A stretch of 64,000 nt of DNA from Streptomyces collinus Tu 365 (GCF_000444875.1 NC_021985.1:2737535-2801534); one strand, 5' to 3'. Positions 16,874-26,201 are shown, counted from the stretch's first letter. The notes: generated by a model from the letters alone, not told the origin. Numbers and translations: made by a program.

Positions 16874-17899
16874 ATGACGCGAATCGACGACAACCCCGCC
16901 GGCGGGCGCCCCGCCGTGACCGTACGGGGACTGGTCAAGCACTACGGCGAGACCAAGGCGCTGGACGGGGTCGACCTGGACGTGCGCGAGGGCACCGTGA
17001 TGGGTGTGCTCGGGCCCAACGGAGCCGGCAAGACCACGCTCGTGCGGATCCTGTCCACCCTCATCACCCCGGACGCCGGGCAGGCCACCGTGGCCGGCTA
17101 CGACGTCGTGCGCCAGCCCCGCCAGCTGCGCCGGGTGATAGGGCTGACCGGTCAGTACGCCTCCGTGGACGAGAAGCTCCCCGGCTGGGAGAACCTGTAC
17201 ATGATCGGCCGGCTGCTGGACCTGTCCCGCAAGGACGCCCGCACCCGCGCCGACGAGCTGCTGGAGCGGTTCTCCCTGACGGAGGCCGCCAAGCGCCCGG
17301 CGGGCACCTACTCCGGCGGTATGCGCAGGCGGCTCGACCTCGCCGCCTCGATGATCGGCCGGCCGGCCGTGCTCTACCTGGACGAGCCGACGACCGGCCT
17401 CGACCCGCGGACCCGCAACGAGGTCTGGGACGAGGTCAAGGCGATGGTCGGGGACGGGGTCACCGTGCTGCTCACCACCCAGTACATGGAGGAGGCCGAG
17501 CAGCTCGCCACCGAGCTGACCGTCGTGGACCGCGGCAAGGTGATCGCAGGCGGCGGCATCGAGCAGCTGAAGGCCAGGGTCGGCGGCCGCACCCTGCGGG
17601 TCCGGCCGGTGGACGCGCTCCAGCTGCGCCCGCTCGCCGCGATGCTGGACGACCTCGGCATCACCGGGCTCGCCGCCACCACCGTGGACACCGAGACCGG
17701 AACCCTGCTGGTACCGATCCTCAGCGACGAGCAGCTGACCGCCGTGGTCGGCGCGGTCACCGCGCGCGGTATCACCATCTCCTCCATCACCACCGAACTG
17801 CCCAGCCTGGACGAGGTGTTCCTGTCCCTCACCGGCCACCGCGCCAGTGCCCCGCAGGAGCCCACGCCCGCCGACGACCGCCAGGAGGTCGCCGTATGA
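16874..17899 (+). CDS. DrrA-type ABC exporter ATP-binding protein
   Basis: The 341-residue ATPase has Walker A GPNGAGKTT (near 49-57), Q-loop region GLTGQYASVDEKL, signature YSGGMRRRLDLA and Walker B AVLYLDEPTTGLD. A C-terminal DrrA-type regulatory extension (about 240-330) follows. DrrAB systems export anthracyclines and other drugs or lipids. ATG 16874 has no clear RBS, so translation may be leaderless. Its stop overlaps the permease ATG by four bases (ATGA), so the two form one transporter. Confidence 0.93.
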   Translation: MTRIDDNPAGGRPAVTVRGLVKHYGETKALDGVDLDVREGTVMGVLGPNGAGKTTLVRILSTLITPDAGQATVAGYDVVRQPRQLRRVIGLTGQYASVDEKLPGWENLYMIGRLLDLSRKDARTRADELLERFSLTEAAKRPAGTYSGGMRRRLDLAASMIGRPAVLYLDEPTTGLDPRTRNEVWDEVKAMVGDGVTVLLTTQYMEEAEQLATELTVVDRGKVIAGGGIEQLKARVGGRTLRVRPVDALQLRPLAAMLDDLGITGLAATTVDTETGTLLVPILSDEQLTAVVGAVTARGITISSITTELPSLDEVFLSLTGHRASAPQEPTPADDRQEVAV

Positions 17900-18717
17900 G
17901 TACCGCCACCCTGACCCCGGCCGCCGTGAAGGCGGACACGCCCATCACCCTGCGGGCCCATCTGCGGCACACCGGCGCGCTGATCCGCCGCAACCTGCTG
18001 TGGATCCGGCAGGACCCCGAGTCGATGTTCGACGCGATCCTCTTCCCGGTCATCTTCACCCTGCTGTTCGTGTACGTCTTCGGCGGCTCCATCGGGCAGT
18101 CGCTGGGCGGCGGCCAGGACCGGTACGTGCAGTACGTGATCCCGGGACTCATGGCCATGATGGGCATGAACATGGCGCAGGGAGTGGGCACCGGTTTCAA
18201 CCAGGACTTCAACTCCGGTGTGATGGACCGCTTCCGCTCGCTGCCCATCGGGCGCGGCTCCGTCCTCTTCGCCAAGATCGCGGTGGAGCTGCTGCGCATG
18301 CTGTTCGCGACCTGCGTGCTGATGGTGGTCGCCGTCCTCGTGGGCTACGACATCCACAGCTGGAGCGGGCTGCTGGCCTCCGTCGGCCTGTCGGTGGTGT
18401 TCGGCTCGGCCCTGATGTGGGTGTTCCTGACCCTCGGCGTGGTGATGAAGAACGCCCAGTCGGTGCAGGCGATGGGCTTCCTCGTGCTGATGCCGCTGCA
18501 GTTCGGCTCCTCGATCTTCGCGCCGACCGCGTCGATGCCGGGCTGGCTCCGGTCGTTCACCGACTACAACCCGCTGTCCGCGCTGGCCGACACCGCGCGT
18601 GGCCTGATGGAGGGCGGCCCGGTGGCGCACGACCTGTGGGTGACCCTGATCTGGTCGGTGGGACTCACGGCGGTCATGGCGCCGGTCGCCATCCACAAGT
18701 TCCGCACCAAGGCCTGA
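17896..18717 (+). CDS. DrrB-type ABC exporter permease
   Basis: The 273-residue permease has six predicted helices in the ABC2 fold. The N-terminal RRNLLWIRQDPESMFDAI and later FNQDFNSGVMDRFRSLPIGR are typical of the DrrB family. It starts within the stop codon of the ATPase gene. The substrate is unknown; nothing nearby is a biosynthetic cluster, so a self-protection or lipid export role is possible. The gene converges on the AfsR-like regulator, with only 13 bases between them. Confidence 0.92.
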   Translation: MSTATLTPAAVKADTPITLRAHLRHTGALIRRNLLWIRQDPESMFDAILFPVIFTLLFVYVFGGSIGQSLGGGQDRYVQYVIPGLMAMMGMNMAQGVGTGFNQDFNSGVMDRFRSLPIGRGSVLFAKIAVELLRMLFATCVLMVVAVLVGYDIHSWSGLLASVGLSVVFGSALMWVFLTLGVVMKNAQSVQAMGFLVLMPLQFGSSIFAPTASMPGWLRSFTDYNPLSALADTARGLMEGGPVAHDLWVTLIWSVGLTAVMAPVAIHKFRTKA

Positions 18718-18730
18718 CCCGCCCGGGCGG

Positions 18731-21700
18731 TCAGACCAGGGCGGTGGCCTCCGCGAGGGAGAGGCCACCGCCCTCCGCGTACGCGGCGTCGAACGCCGCC
18801 CGGTCGAGCACGGCGCGGACGGCCGCCTCGGCGTGGGCGCGGGTCGCCCGCTCGGCCCTCGTGGCGACATGGCCCGGGGGCAGCAGCGCGTGGGCGGTGC
18901 CCAGCAGGCGGGCGGCCTCGACCGCGCGGCCGCCGCCGTCGGCCTCCGCGAGGGCGGCCGCGGCGATGCTCAGGTACAGGGGCTGCAACTGCGGGGCGAT
19001 GGCCAGGGACAGGGGGTCGCGGGCGCGTGCCAGCGCCTGCCGGATCTTGTCCAGGGACTCCTCGGCACGGCCGTCGACGATGTCCACCCAGGCCTCCTGG
19101 CCGAGGATGAGGGCGTCGAAGACGACGAAGTGCGCGATGTTGAACCCCTCGCGCAGCAGCCGCAGCTGCTCGCGCGCCTCCTCGACCTGGCCGGCCAGGC
19201 AGAGGTGGGCGGACAGGAAGAGGCGGGCCATCGGCAGCGCCTCGCTGATGGTGCCGTCCGTGCGCGCGATGATCTCGCGCAGCAGGCGCTCGCCCTGCTC
19301 CGGCTCGCCGGTCTCCAGCAGCACGGCGCCCAGGCGGATGCCCAGCACCGCCGCCTGGGCGTGGGCGCCGAGGCGCTCGGCGTGCGCGACGGCCGCCCGG
19401 AAGTCGGCGGCCGCCGCCTCGTAGTCGCCCTTGCGCTCGTACGACTCGCCGCGGGCGGAGAGCGCCTCGGCGGCGCCCCAGGCGTCCCCGAGGCGTTCGA
19501 AGATCTCCAGCGCCTCGTCGGCGTCACGGGTGGCGTCGCCCGCCCACTCGGTGCGGTTGGCGAGGATGTTGGCGCGCATCTGCAGGGTGCCGGCCAGCTC
19601 CCACTCGAACCCGGGGGTGTCCCGGCAGGTGCGGACGCAGGAGTCGAGGATGGCGCGCAGCCGGTCGACGCCGCCGGTCAGCAGCTCGGCGAAGAACCAG
19701 AGCATCCCCGGGGCGCGGCAGGTCTGCGGCATGCCGGGCTCGTAGACCCGGGTGATGGCGCGCATCTTGGCCTGGGCCGCCGGGGTCTGCCAGGTCTCCA
19801 GTTCGGTGTCCATGCAGGCCAGATGGGCCAGGTGCAGTCCGCGCCGGGCCTCGTCGAGCAGCTCGCCGGTGTAGGGGGGCGGGGTGTCGGTGCAGCGCTG
19901 CCACACCGGGGCGGCCCGGCGCACCGGCTCCTCGAACGGGTCGGGGCCCAGCTCCATGACCTCACGGCACAGGTTGCGGGCCTCGACGCGCAGGTCGCGC
20001 ATCTGCCAGTACCAGATCAGGCCGTGGATGATGCAGAGCGCCTCCTGCTCGTCCCGGCCCGCGATGGCGTGCCGCAGGGCGTGGCGCACGTTCTCGTACT
20101 CCAGCTGGAGCCGGTCGACGGCGGCGCGCTGGCCGGGACCGCGCAGCAACGGGTCGGTGGTGCGGGTGAGTTCGCGGTAGTACGTCAGATGGGCGCGTTC
20201 GGCCTCCGGGCGGCGCCCGGTCTCGTCCAGCCGTTCGGCCGCGTACTCGGCGACGGTCTCCAGCAGGCGGTAGCGCATCTGACCGTCGGCCGAGGGGGCG
20301 GCCACCACCAGGGACTTGTCGACCAGGGAGCCGAGCGCGTCCAGCGCGAGCGGGCCGCAGACGGCCTCGGCGGCGGCCAGGTCGCAGCCGCCCGCGAACA
20401 CCGAGAGCCGGCTGAGGACGTCGCGCTCGTCGGTGTCGAGCAGGTCCCAGGACCAGTCCACGACGGCGCGCAGGGTCTGCTGGCGGGGCAGCACGGTGCG
20501 GCTGCCGCTGGTGAGCAGCCGGAAGCGGTCGTCGAGGCGGTCGGCTATCTGGCGGGGCGTGAGCATGCGCAGCCGGGCGGCCGCCAGCTCGATGGCGAGG
20601 GGCAGTCCGTCGAGCCGCCGGCAGATCTCGGCGCACGCCTCGGGGTCGTCCCCGACCCGGAATCCGGGCCGGGCGGCCGCACCCCGGTCGGCGAGCAGCC
20701 GCAGCGCGACCGGCTCGGGCAGCGGCTCCACGGGCCGCACCACCTCACCGGGCACGCCGAGCGGTTCCCGGCTGGTGGCGAGCAGGGTCAGCCCCGGGCA
20801 GTGCGCCAGCAGGCGTTCGGCGAGCTGGGCGGCGGCCTCGACGACGTGCTCGCAGTTGTCGAGGATCAGCAGCATCCGGCGCCGGGCGCAGTGCTCCACC
20901 AGCCGCTCGGCCGGATCGTCGTGCCGGTCGGCGACGGCCCGCATGCTCTCGGCGCCCGCACCGTGCAGCACGGTCTCGCGGGCGCCGATCGCGGTGAGCA
21001 CGGCCCGCGGCACGGCGTCCGGGTCGTCCACGGGCGCCAGCTCGGCCAGCCACACCCCGTCCCGGGCGTCGTGCCGTACGGCGTCGGCGGCCTCCTGCGA
21101 GAGCCGGGTCTTGCCGGCGCCGCCGGGTCCGAGCAGGGTGACGAGGCGGGCCGTCGCGAGGTCGGCGCCGATGGCATCGATGTCGGACTCCCGGCCGACG
21201 AACGAGGTGAGCCGGGCGGGCAGGTTGCCGGGCCGGGGCGCGGGCGCGGGGGCCGCGCGCGGCGGTTCCTCGCTGAGCAGTTCGGCGTGCAGAGCGCGCA
21301 GTTCGGGGCCGGGGTCGGAACCGAGCCGGTCCGCGAGCAGCCGTCGTACGTCCTCGTAGCCGGCGAGCGCCTGGGCGGGCCGGCCGGCGTCGCGCAGCGC
21401 CCGCAGCCGCAGCGCCTGGAGCGACTCGTCGAGGGGGTGGCTGTCGCACAGCGCGGCCAGCTCGGGCAGGGTCTGCTCGGCGTGGCCGAGGGCGAGGGCG
21501 GCGGTGTGCCGGGCGCGCAGGGCGTCCAGGCGGCGGGTCTCCCAGCGGGCCGCCTCGGCGGCGCGGTCGGGCAGGTCGGCCAGAGCGGCCCCGTGCCACA
21601 GGGCGAGCGCGTCGTCCAGGACGGCGGCGGCCTTGGCCGGGTCGCCGTCGGCGAGGGCGGCCAGGCCCTCGCCGGTCAGCCGGTCGAACCGGTTGAGGTC

Positions 21701-21994
21701 GATGTCGTCGGGGTCGGCGGCGAGCCGGTAGCCGCCGTCGGCGGAGGCGACGGCGTCCGTGCCGAGCGTCCGGCGCAGCCGGCCGACCAGTGCCTGGAGC
21801 GCGCCGGTGGCGTCGGCGGGTGTGTCGGCGCCCCAGACCTCGTCCACCAGCACGCCCGCCGGCACGGTGCGGCCGGTGCGCAGGGCGAGCACGCTCAGCA
21901 GGGCACGCAGCCGCGCGCCGCCGATCGGGACGGGTGTGCCGTCGGGGCGGAGTGCCTGGGTGGGACCGAGGAGGCGATAGCGCACGGGACCCAT
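18731..21994 (-). CDS. AfsR-like SARP regulator (OmpR HTH-BTAD-NB-ARC-TPR)
   Basis: A 1087-residue regulator. An OmpR-type winged helix (about 1-95) is followed by a BTAD domain (98-245), an NB-ARC ATPase with Walker A GPGGAGKT near residue 290 and Walker B LLILDNCEHV near 372, and C-terminal TPR-like helices. This is the large SARP architecture of AfsR-type antibiotic and development regulators. ATG 21994 has GGAG three bases upstream. The likely target is the convergent DrrAB operon, which carries heptamer direct repeats. An imperfect inverted repeat around 18716-18736 separates the two 3' ends. Confidence 0.92.
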   Translation of the reverse strand: MGPVRYRLLGPTQALRPDGTPVPIGGARLRALLSVLALRTGRTVPAGVLVDEVWGADTPADATGALQALVGRLRRTLGTDAVASADGGYRLAADPDDIDLNRFDRLTGEGLAALADGDPAKAAAVLDDALALWHGAALADLPDRAAEAARWETRRLDALRARHTAALALGHAEQTLPELAALCDSHPLDESLQALRLRALRDAGRPAQALAGYEDVRRLLADRLGSDPGPELRALHAELLSEEPPRAAPAPAPRPGNLPARLTSFVGRESDIDAIGADLATARLVTLLGPGGAGKTRLSQEAADAVRHDARDGVWLAELAPVDDPDAVPRAVLTAIGARETVLHGAGAESMRAVADRHDDPAERLVEHCARRRMLLILDNCEHVVEAAAQLAERLLAHCPGLTLLATSREPLGVPGEVVRPVEPLPEPVALRLLADRGAAARPGFRVGDDPEACAEICRRLDGLPLAIELAAARLRMLTPRQIADRLDDRFRLLTSGSRTVLPRQQTLRAVVDWSWDLLDTDERDVLSRLSVFAGGCDLAAAEAVCGPLALDALGSLVDKSLVVAAPSADGQMRYRLLETVAEYAAERLDETGRRPEAERAHLTYYRELTRTTDPLLRGPGQRAAVDRLQLEYENVRHALRHAIAGRDEQEALCIIHGLIWYWQMRDLRVEARNLCREVMELGPDPFEEPVRRAAPVWQRCTDTPPPYTGELLDEARRGLHLAHLACMDTELETWQTPAAQAKMRAITRVYEPGMPQTCRAPGMLWFFAELLTGGVDRLRAILDSCVRTCRDTPGFEWELAGTLQMRANILANRTEWAGDATRDADEALEIFERLGDAWGAAEALSARGESYERKGDYEAAAADFRAAVAHAERLGAHAQAAVLGIRLGAVLLETGEPEQGERLLREIIARTDGTISEALPMARLFLSAHLCLAGQVEEAREQLRLLREGFNIAHFVVFDALILGQEAWVDIVDGRAEESLDKIRQALARARDPLSLAIAPQLQPLYLSIAAAALAEADGGGRAVEAARLLGTAHALLPPGHVATRAERATRAHAEAAVRAVLDRAAFDAAYAEGGGLSLAEATALV

Positions 21995-22008
21995 TGTCTC
22001 CGGTGGCG

Positions 22009-22485
22009 TCAGGGGCGGTCACCGGGCCGGTGCGGTGTGGCGTCGGAAACCTCCAGGGCGACGAGGACGCCGACGGCGCGGCGGACACGGAAGGGGACGC
22101 GGCGCGGCGGCTGCTCCTCCTCCTCGAACGCGTTGAACCACCGGGGGCAGCTGCGGACGGGCTCCAGGGTGGGCGGGCCCGGCACCGGCTTCAGCCTGCG
22201 CCCGGTCGACCGGAAGACCAGCGTGCCGGGCGGCACGTCGGCGAGTTCCGCGGCTTCGGCGGCGCGGGGGTCGTGGTGGGCCAGGAACTCCTGGTGCACC
22301 AGGTCGATGGCCCGGACACCGCCCACGGTCTCCCGGTCGGGGCCGCCGTGGTTCTCCACCCACGCCTCGGCGCCGTGCCGCCGGTCCTCGCCGTCGTAGG
22401 CGACCAGCTTCCAGGCCACCTCCTCGCCCACGTCGAACGGGCTGCCGCAGCATTCCATCTGCCAGTCCTCGTAGAACACCTTCAT
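22009..22485 (-). CDS. DUF6578-like conserved protein
   Basis: The 158-residue product starts MKVFYEDWQMECCGSPF, a pattern I associate with the Streptomyces DUF6578 family. It has no signal peptide or membrane segment and contains a CC pair near residue 11. Function is unknown. I chose ATG 22485 rather than 22494 because GGGGAG is correctly spaced only for the internal ATG. It lies 14 bases upstream of the SARP gene on the same strand and may be cotranscribed with it. Confidence 0.7.
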   Translation of the reverse strand: MKVFYEDWQMECCGSPFDVGEEVAWKLVAYDGEDRRHGAEAWVENHGGPDRETVGGVRAIDLVHQEFLAHHDPRAAEAAELADVPPGTLVFRSTGRRLKPVPGPPTLEPVRSCPRWFNAFEEEEQPPRRVPFRVRRAVGVLVALEVSDATPHRPGDRP

Positions 22486-22602
22486 CAGTGCCATCTCCCC
22501 AGCGTCCAGGAACCGGCGGGCGGTCGCGAGACGTTTTCCCCGCGAGTCCGGTGCGGGTACGGTCGGGCTTCCCGCCCGCCACGCCCCTCAGGAGCCCGGA
22601 CC

Positions 22603-23403
22603 ATGACCACCGTCACCACCAGCCGAGGCGATCGGCGGATCAGCCCCGTCTTCCTCGGGATCCTGGCCGTCGCCGCCGTGACCGGCTGGGCCACCTGGAC
22701 GGGCTTCGCCGAGCAGCCGGGGATCGCGCTGTTCCTGTTCGTGACGGCGGCCTGGATCGTCTCCCTGTGCCTGCACGAGTACGCGCACGCGCGCACCGCG
22801 CTGCACAACGGGGACGTCTCGGTCGGCGCGAAGGGCTACCTGACGCTGAACCCGCTGAAGTACACGCACGCGCTGCTGAGCATCGTGCTCCCGGTGGTGT
22901 TCATGATCATGGGCGGGATCGGCCTGCCGGGCGGCGCGGTCTTCATCGAGCGGGGCCGCATCCAGGGCCGGTGGCGACACAGCATGATCTCGGCGGCGGG
23001 CCCGCTGACCAACGTGGTGTTCGCGGTGGTGTGCACCGCGCCCTTCTGGCTGCACGCCCTGGACGGGGTGCCCCGCGACTTCCGGTACGCGCTGGCGTTC
23101 CTCGCGCTGCTCCAGGTGACCGCGGCGATCCTGAACTTCCTGCCGGTGCCGGGCCTCGACGGCTACGGGGTGATCGAGCCGTGGCTGTCGTACCAGGTGA
23201 AGCGGCAGGTGGAGCCGTTCGCGCCGTTCGGCCTGATGATCGTGTTCGCGCTGCTGTGGCTGCCGGCGGTGAACGGCGTGTTCTTCAACGCGATCCACGC
23301 GGTCCTGCGCGCCCTGGGGATCGACGAGGTCCAGACGTACTGCGGCTACGACCTGTTCCGGTTCTGGCGGGAGAACGACCCCGGCTGTTCGATCATCCCG
23401 TGA
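22603..23403 (+). CDS. M50-family intramembrane (site-2) protease
   Basis: The 266-residue protein has about six transmembrane helices. The zinc-binding HExxH is HEYAH (near residue 58) and the second site is NFLPVPGLDGY near 180, matching the NxxPxxxLDG of site-2 proteases. It lacks PDZ and CBS domains. Such enzymes cleave membrane-bound anti-sigma factors or remnant peptides; no partner is evident here. AGGAG lies upstream of ATG 22603. The 3' end overlaps the next convergent gene by 11 bases. Confidence 0.9.
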   Translation: MTTVTTSRGDRRISPVFLGILAVAAVTGWATWTGFAEQPGIALFLFVTAAWIVSLCLHEYAHARTALHNGDVSVGAKGYLTLNPLKYTHALLSIVLPVVFMIMGGIGLPGGAVFIERGRIQGRWRHSMISAAGPLTNVVFAVVCTAPFWLHALDGVPRDFRYALAFLALLQVTAAILNFLPVPGLDGYGVIEPWLSYQVKRQVEPFAPFGLMIVFALLWLPAVNGVFFNAIHAVLRALGIDEVQTYCGYDLFRFWRENDPGCSIIP

Positions 23404-23584
23404 CGGACTTGCCGCCGGCGGCGTTGTCCCGGGCGCGCTTGACGTAGTACCAGGTCATGTTGGACGTCAGCCCCGCGAGCAGCACCCAGACGATGCCCAG
23501 CCAGCTGCCCTGCACGAACGAGACGACGGCCGCGGCGGTGGCCAGGAGGCAGACGATCAGGGTGTAGAGGGCGATGCGGGGCAT
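23393..23584 (-). CDS. Small two-helix membrane protein
   Basis: A 63-residue protein with two hydrophobic segments (about 5-22 and 27-45) and a basic C-terminus KRARDNAAGGK. It has no recognised domain. ATG 23584 is chosen because AGGAG stands eight bases upstream. Its 3' end overlaps the M50 protease gene by 11 bases. Confidence 0.7.
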   Translation of the reverse strand: MPRIALYTLIVCLLATAAAVVSFVQGSWLGIVWVLLAGLTSNMTWYYVKRARDNAAGGKSVTG

Positions 23585-23639
23585 GACGGGGGGCTCCTGT
23601 CGGGGGACACTGCTGAGGTCACCAGTGTCCCCCATGGAC

Positions 23640-24353
23640 TCACACGTCGGTGACGCGGAGCCCGGCGTGTGCCTTGTAGCGGCGGTTCACGGAGATCAGG
23701 TTCGCGACCAGCGACTCGACCTGGTGGGCGTTGCGCAGCCGGCCGGCGAAGATGCCGCGCATGCCGGGGATGCGGCCGGCCAGCGCCTGGACGGTCTCCA
23801 CGTCGGCGCGGGCGTCGCCCAGCACCATCACGTCGGTGTCGATCTCCTCGATCTCCGGGTCCTGCAGCAGGACGGCCGACAGGTGGTGGAAGGCGGCGGT
23901 GACCCGGGAGTCGGGCAGCAGGGCGGCGGCCTGCTCGGCGGCGCTGCCCTCCTCGGGCCTGAGCGCGTAGGCGCCCTGCTTGTCGAAGCCGAGCGGGTTC
24001 ACACAGTCGACGACGAGCTTCCCGGCCAGCTCCTCGCGCAGCGACTCCAGGGTCTTGCCGTGGCCCTCCCACGGCACGGCGACGATCACGATGTCGCTGC
24101 GGCGCGCGGTCTCGGCGTTGTCGGCGCCCTCGACGCCGTCCCCCAGCTCCTCGGCGGTGGCCCGGGCGCGCTCCGCGGCCCGCGAGCCGATGATCACCTT
24201 CTGCCCGGCCCGGGCGAGCCGGTGGGCGAGGCCCTTGCCCTGCGGGCCGGTGCCGCCGAGCACGCCGACGACCAGCCCGGAGACGTCGGGCAGGTCCCAG
24301 GGGTCCTTGGCGGGGGCCTTCGCGGGAGTCTGTGCGCTGTCGGTAGAGGTCAT
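23640..24353 (-). CDS. npdG: F420H2:NADP+ oxidoreductase (NADPH-dependent F420 reductase)
   Basis: The 237-residue cytoplasmic enzyme exchanges hydride between NADPH and coenzyme F420. The Rossmann motif GVLGGTGPQGKGLAHRLARAG starts near residue 31, followed by GSRAAERA (NADP specificity), VDCVNPLGFD and FHHLSA. Length fits the family. ATG 24353 has no RBS; TAGAGT ends six bases upstream on the minus strand, suggesting a leaderless message. It lies 55 bases upstream of the small membrane protein gene on the same strand. Confidence 0.92.
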   Translation of the reverse strand: MTSTDSAQTPAKAPAKDPWDLPDVSGLVVGVLGGTGPQGKGLAHRLARAGQKVIIGSRAAERARATAEELGDGVEGADNAETARRSDIVIVAVPWEGHGKTLESLREELAGKLVVDCVNPLGFDKQGAYALRPEEGSAAEQAAALLPDSRVTAAFHHLSAVLLQDPEIEEIDTDVMVLGDARADVETVQALAGRIPGMRGIFAGRLRNAHQVESLVANLISVNRRYKAHAGLRVTDV

Positions 24354-24416
24354 GGGCCGACTCTACGTCCGCCGGGCGGGCGGCACCGCGCGTCCGCGGG
24401 GGCCGGTGGCCGCGGT

Positions 24417-25490
24417 TCAGGTGAGCCGCGTCACGGGGAGGCGACGGAAGGTGATGGTCTCGTAGGCGCTGAAGTCCCCGGTCTCGTAGAGGAGTCCGAC
24501 CGTGTCCCGGTCGACGCGGACCAGGTCGGAGTAGGCGGCGGGCAGTCCGTCGACGGTGTGGGCGGTGCGCCAGGTGGTGCCGCCGTCGGCGGAGGCGCGG
24601 ACGGTCATCAGGGCGCGGGCGGCGGGGTCGGCCGGGCCGGAGAAGAGCAGCAGGTCGGGGTCGCGGAGTTGCAGCACGGCGGCCTCGCAGACCGGGGTGA
24701 CGAGGCCGGCCTGCGGGCGGAACGGTTTGACGAGGGTCCTGCCGCCGTCCCGGGAGTGGGCGTCGGCGCGGTTGCCGGGGGACGGGGAGTCGTTGCGGGT
24801 GTTGAGGTAGACGCGGCCGTCGGGGAGTTCGGCGGCGGTGGTCTCGTTGACGTTGACGTAGCCGTCGGTGTTCTCGTCGAGGTAGCCGAGGTACCAGTTG
24901 GCGCCGCGGTCGTCGCTGAGCAGGCAGTGGCCGCTGTTGTAGCGGGCCTCGGCGCCGGTGTCGGTGCCGGTGGGCGGCAGGGTGTGGTTGGCGGGGACCA
25001 GGACGCGGCCGGAGGTGAGCTGGAGGGCGTGGCCGGGGGTGGTGGCGTACCAGCGCCAGCCGGGCCGCTTCACCTGGTGGGTGATCTCCCGGGGCGGGGA
25101 CCAGGTCCGTCCGTCGTCGTCGCTGTGCCGCAGCCACACCCGGCGGCCGTCGGCGTCCGTGACCCGGCCGCGCAGGATGGCGTCCTCGGTGGCGGCGGCC
25201 GCCGCCCGGACGTGCACGAGCAGGACGCGGCCGGTGTCCAGGACCACGGGGGCGGGGTTGCCCGCGAGGTTCCTCCCGTTGCTCGCGGCGACCTGGAGCG
25301 GTCCCCACGTGCGGCCGCCGTCCGTGGACCGCTTCAGCACGATGTCGATGTGCCCGTGGTCGGCCGCGGAGCCGGCCCGGCCCTCGCAGAAGGCGAGCAG
25401 GGTGCCCGCGCGGCTCGCGACGACGGCGGGGATGCGGAAGCTCGCGTATCCCTCGTGGCCCGCGCGGAAGGGGACGGTCACGTCGGTCAT
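24417..25490 (-). CDS. Exo-alpha-sialidase-like six-bladed propeller protein
   Basis: The 357-residue protein begins with FRIP at 18-21, whose Arg normally binds the sialic acid carboxylate. It carries five Asp-box-like motifs: STDGGRTW (55-62), SDDDGRTW, SDDRGANW, SRDGGRTL and SADGGTTW. CEAAVLQL and AYSDLV are candidates for the catalytic Glu and Tyr. This is the GH33/BNR fold. No signal peptide is seen, unusual for a sialidase acting on outside glycans; it may act intracellularly or leave the cell non-classically. The substrate may not be sialic acid. Confidence 0.82.
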   Translation of the reverse strand: MTDVTVPFRAGHEGYASFRIPAVVASRAGTLLAFCEGRAGSAADHGHIDIVLKRSTDGGRTWGPLQVAASNGRNLAGNPAPVVLDTGRVLLVHVRAAAAATEDAILRGRVTDADGRRVWLRHSDDDGRTWSPPREITHQVKRPGWRWYATTPGHALQLTSGRVLVPANHTLPPTGTDTGAEARYNSGHCLLSDDRGANWYLGYLDENTDGYVNVNETTAAELPDGRVYLNTRNDSPSPGNRADAHSRDGGRTLVKPFRPQAGLVTPVCEAAVLQLRDPDLLLFSGPADPAARALMTVRASADGGTTWRTAHTVDGLPAAYSDLVRVDRDTVGLLYETGDFSAYETITFRRLPVTRLT

Positions 25491-25598
25491 CGGACGGCTC
25501 CTCGGTGGACGGCGACGGTCCGTCACCCCTCCCCGGGTCGGGCGAATTCGGGGTGAACTCCACGTCACGACTGACCGGTTGCGGCAGTATGCGGTCGC

Positions 25599-26201
25599 AT
25601 GGACGCCGTACGGGTCGCGCTGCTGCGCGAGGTGCTCGCCGGGACCGAGTGGCTGGGGGCCACCCGGCGGTTCGCGGGGACGCTGCGCGGGTCGGTGGTG
25701 GCGCACGGCGGCGGGCTGCTGCTGGTGGGCACGCCCGCGTACGAGCCCTGGCACCTGGCCGCGCACCTGGCGGACGAGGCGGCCTGGTCGGGCACGCCCG
25801 AGCTGGCGCCGACGCTGGTACGGCACCACGCGCGCCCCTCCGACCCCGCGCACCTGGCCGTCGGTCCAGGGCGGATCGAGGCGGCCGGACGCGGCGAGAC
25901 CCTGCTGGTGGTGGCTCCCGAGGAGCCCGCGGAGCTGCTGGAGCGGGTGCACGGCGCGCGCCGGGCCGGGGTGAAGGTGCTGGCGCTCGGCGCGGGCGGG
26001 GGCGAACTGGCGGCGATGGCCCACGACACGCTGGCCGTGCCGGAGAGTGCGGAGCTGGACCTGGACAGCGTGCAGCACCTGGTGAGCGCGGCGGCGGGCG
26101 AGAACGGGGGCGGGGGCTCGCCGCGGGGCCGGCGGGGCTTCCGTGACCGGCTGTCGAGGCTGGCGGAGATCCTGACGGCACCGCCGGCCACGCCCTGGTG
26201 A
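25599..26201 (+). CDS. Conserved hypothetical protein with SIS-like C-terminal half
   Basis: The 200-residue product has no signal peptide. Residues about 45-165 (GGGLLLVGTPAYEPWHLAAHLADE ... LLVVAPEEPAELLERVHGARRAGVKVLALGAG) alternate strand and helix like a SIS sugar-phosphate-binding domain, but the usual Ser/Thr loop is not clear. The C-terminus is Gly/Arg-rich. ATG 25599 shares a 108-base divergent promoter region with the sialidase-like gene, which would suit amino-sugar metabolism. That link is inference. Confidence 0.6.
   Translation: MDAVRVALLREVLAGTEWLGATRRFAGTLRGSVVAHGGGLLLVGTPAYEPWHLAAHLADEAAWSGTPELAPTLVRHHARPSDPAHLAVGPGRIEAAGRGETLLVVAPEEPAELLERVHGARRAGVKVLALGAGGGELAAMAHDTLAVPESAELDLDSVQHLVSAAAGENGGGGSPRGRRGFRDRLSRLAEILTAPPATPW

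Noticed and set aside
18716..18736. Operator or terminator between drrB and the AfsR-like gene
   Set aside because: CTGACC...GGTCAG is an imperfect repeat made largely of the two stop regions; it may terminate both genes, but evidence is too thin for a separate feature.
18833..22399. 1188-codon open frame on the plus strand
   Set aside because: It mirrors the AfsR-like gene and the DUF6578-like gene; codon bias and domains support only the minus-strand genes.
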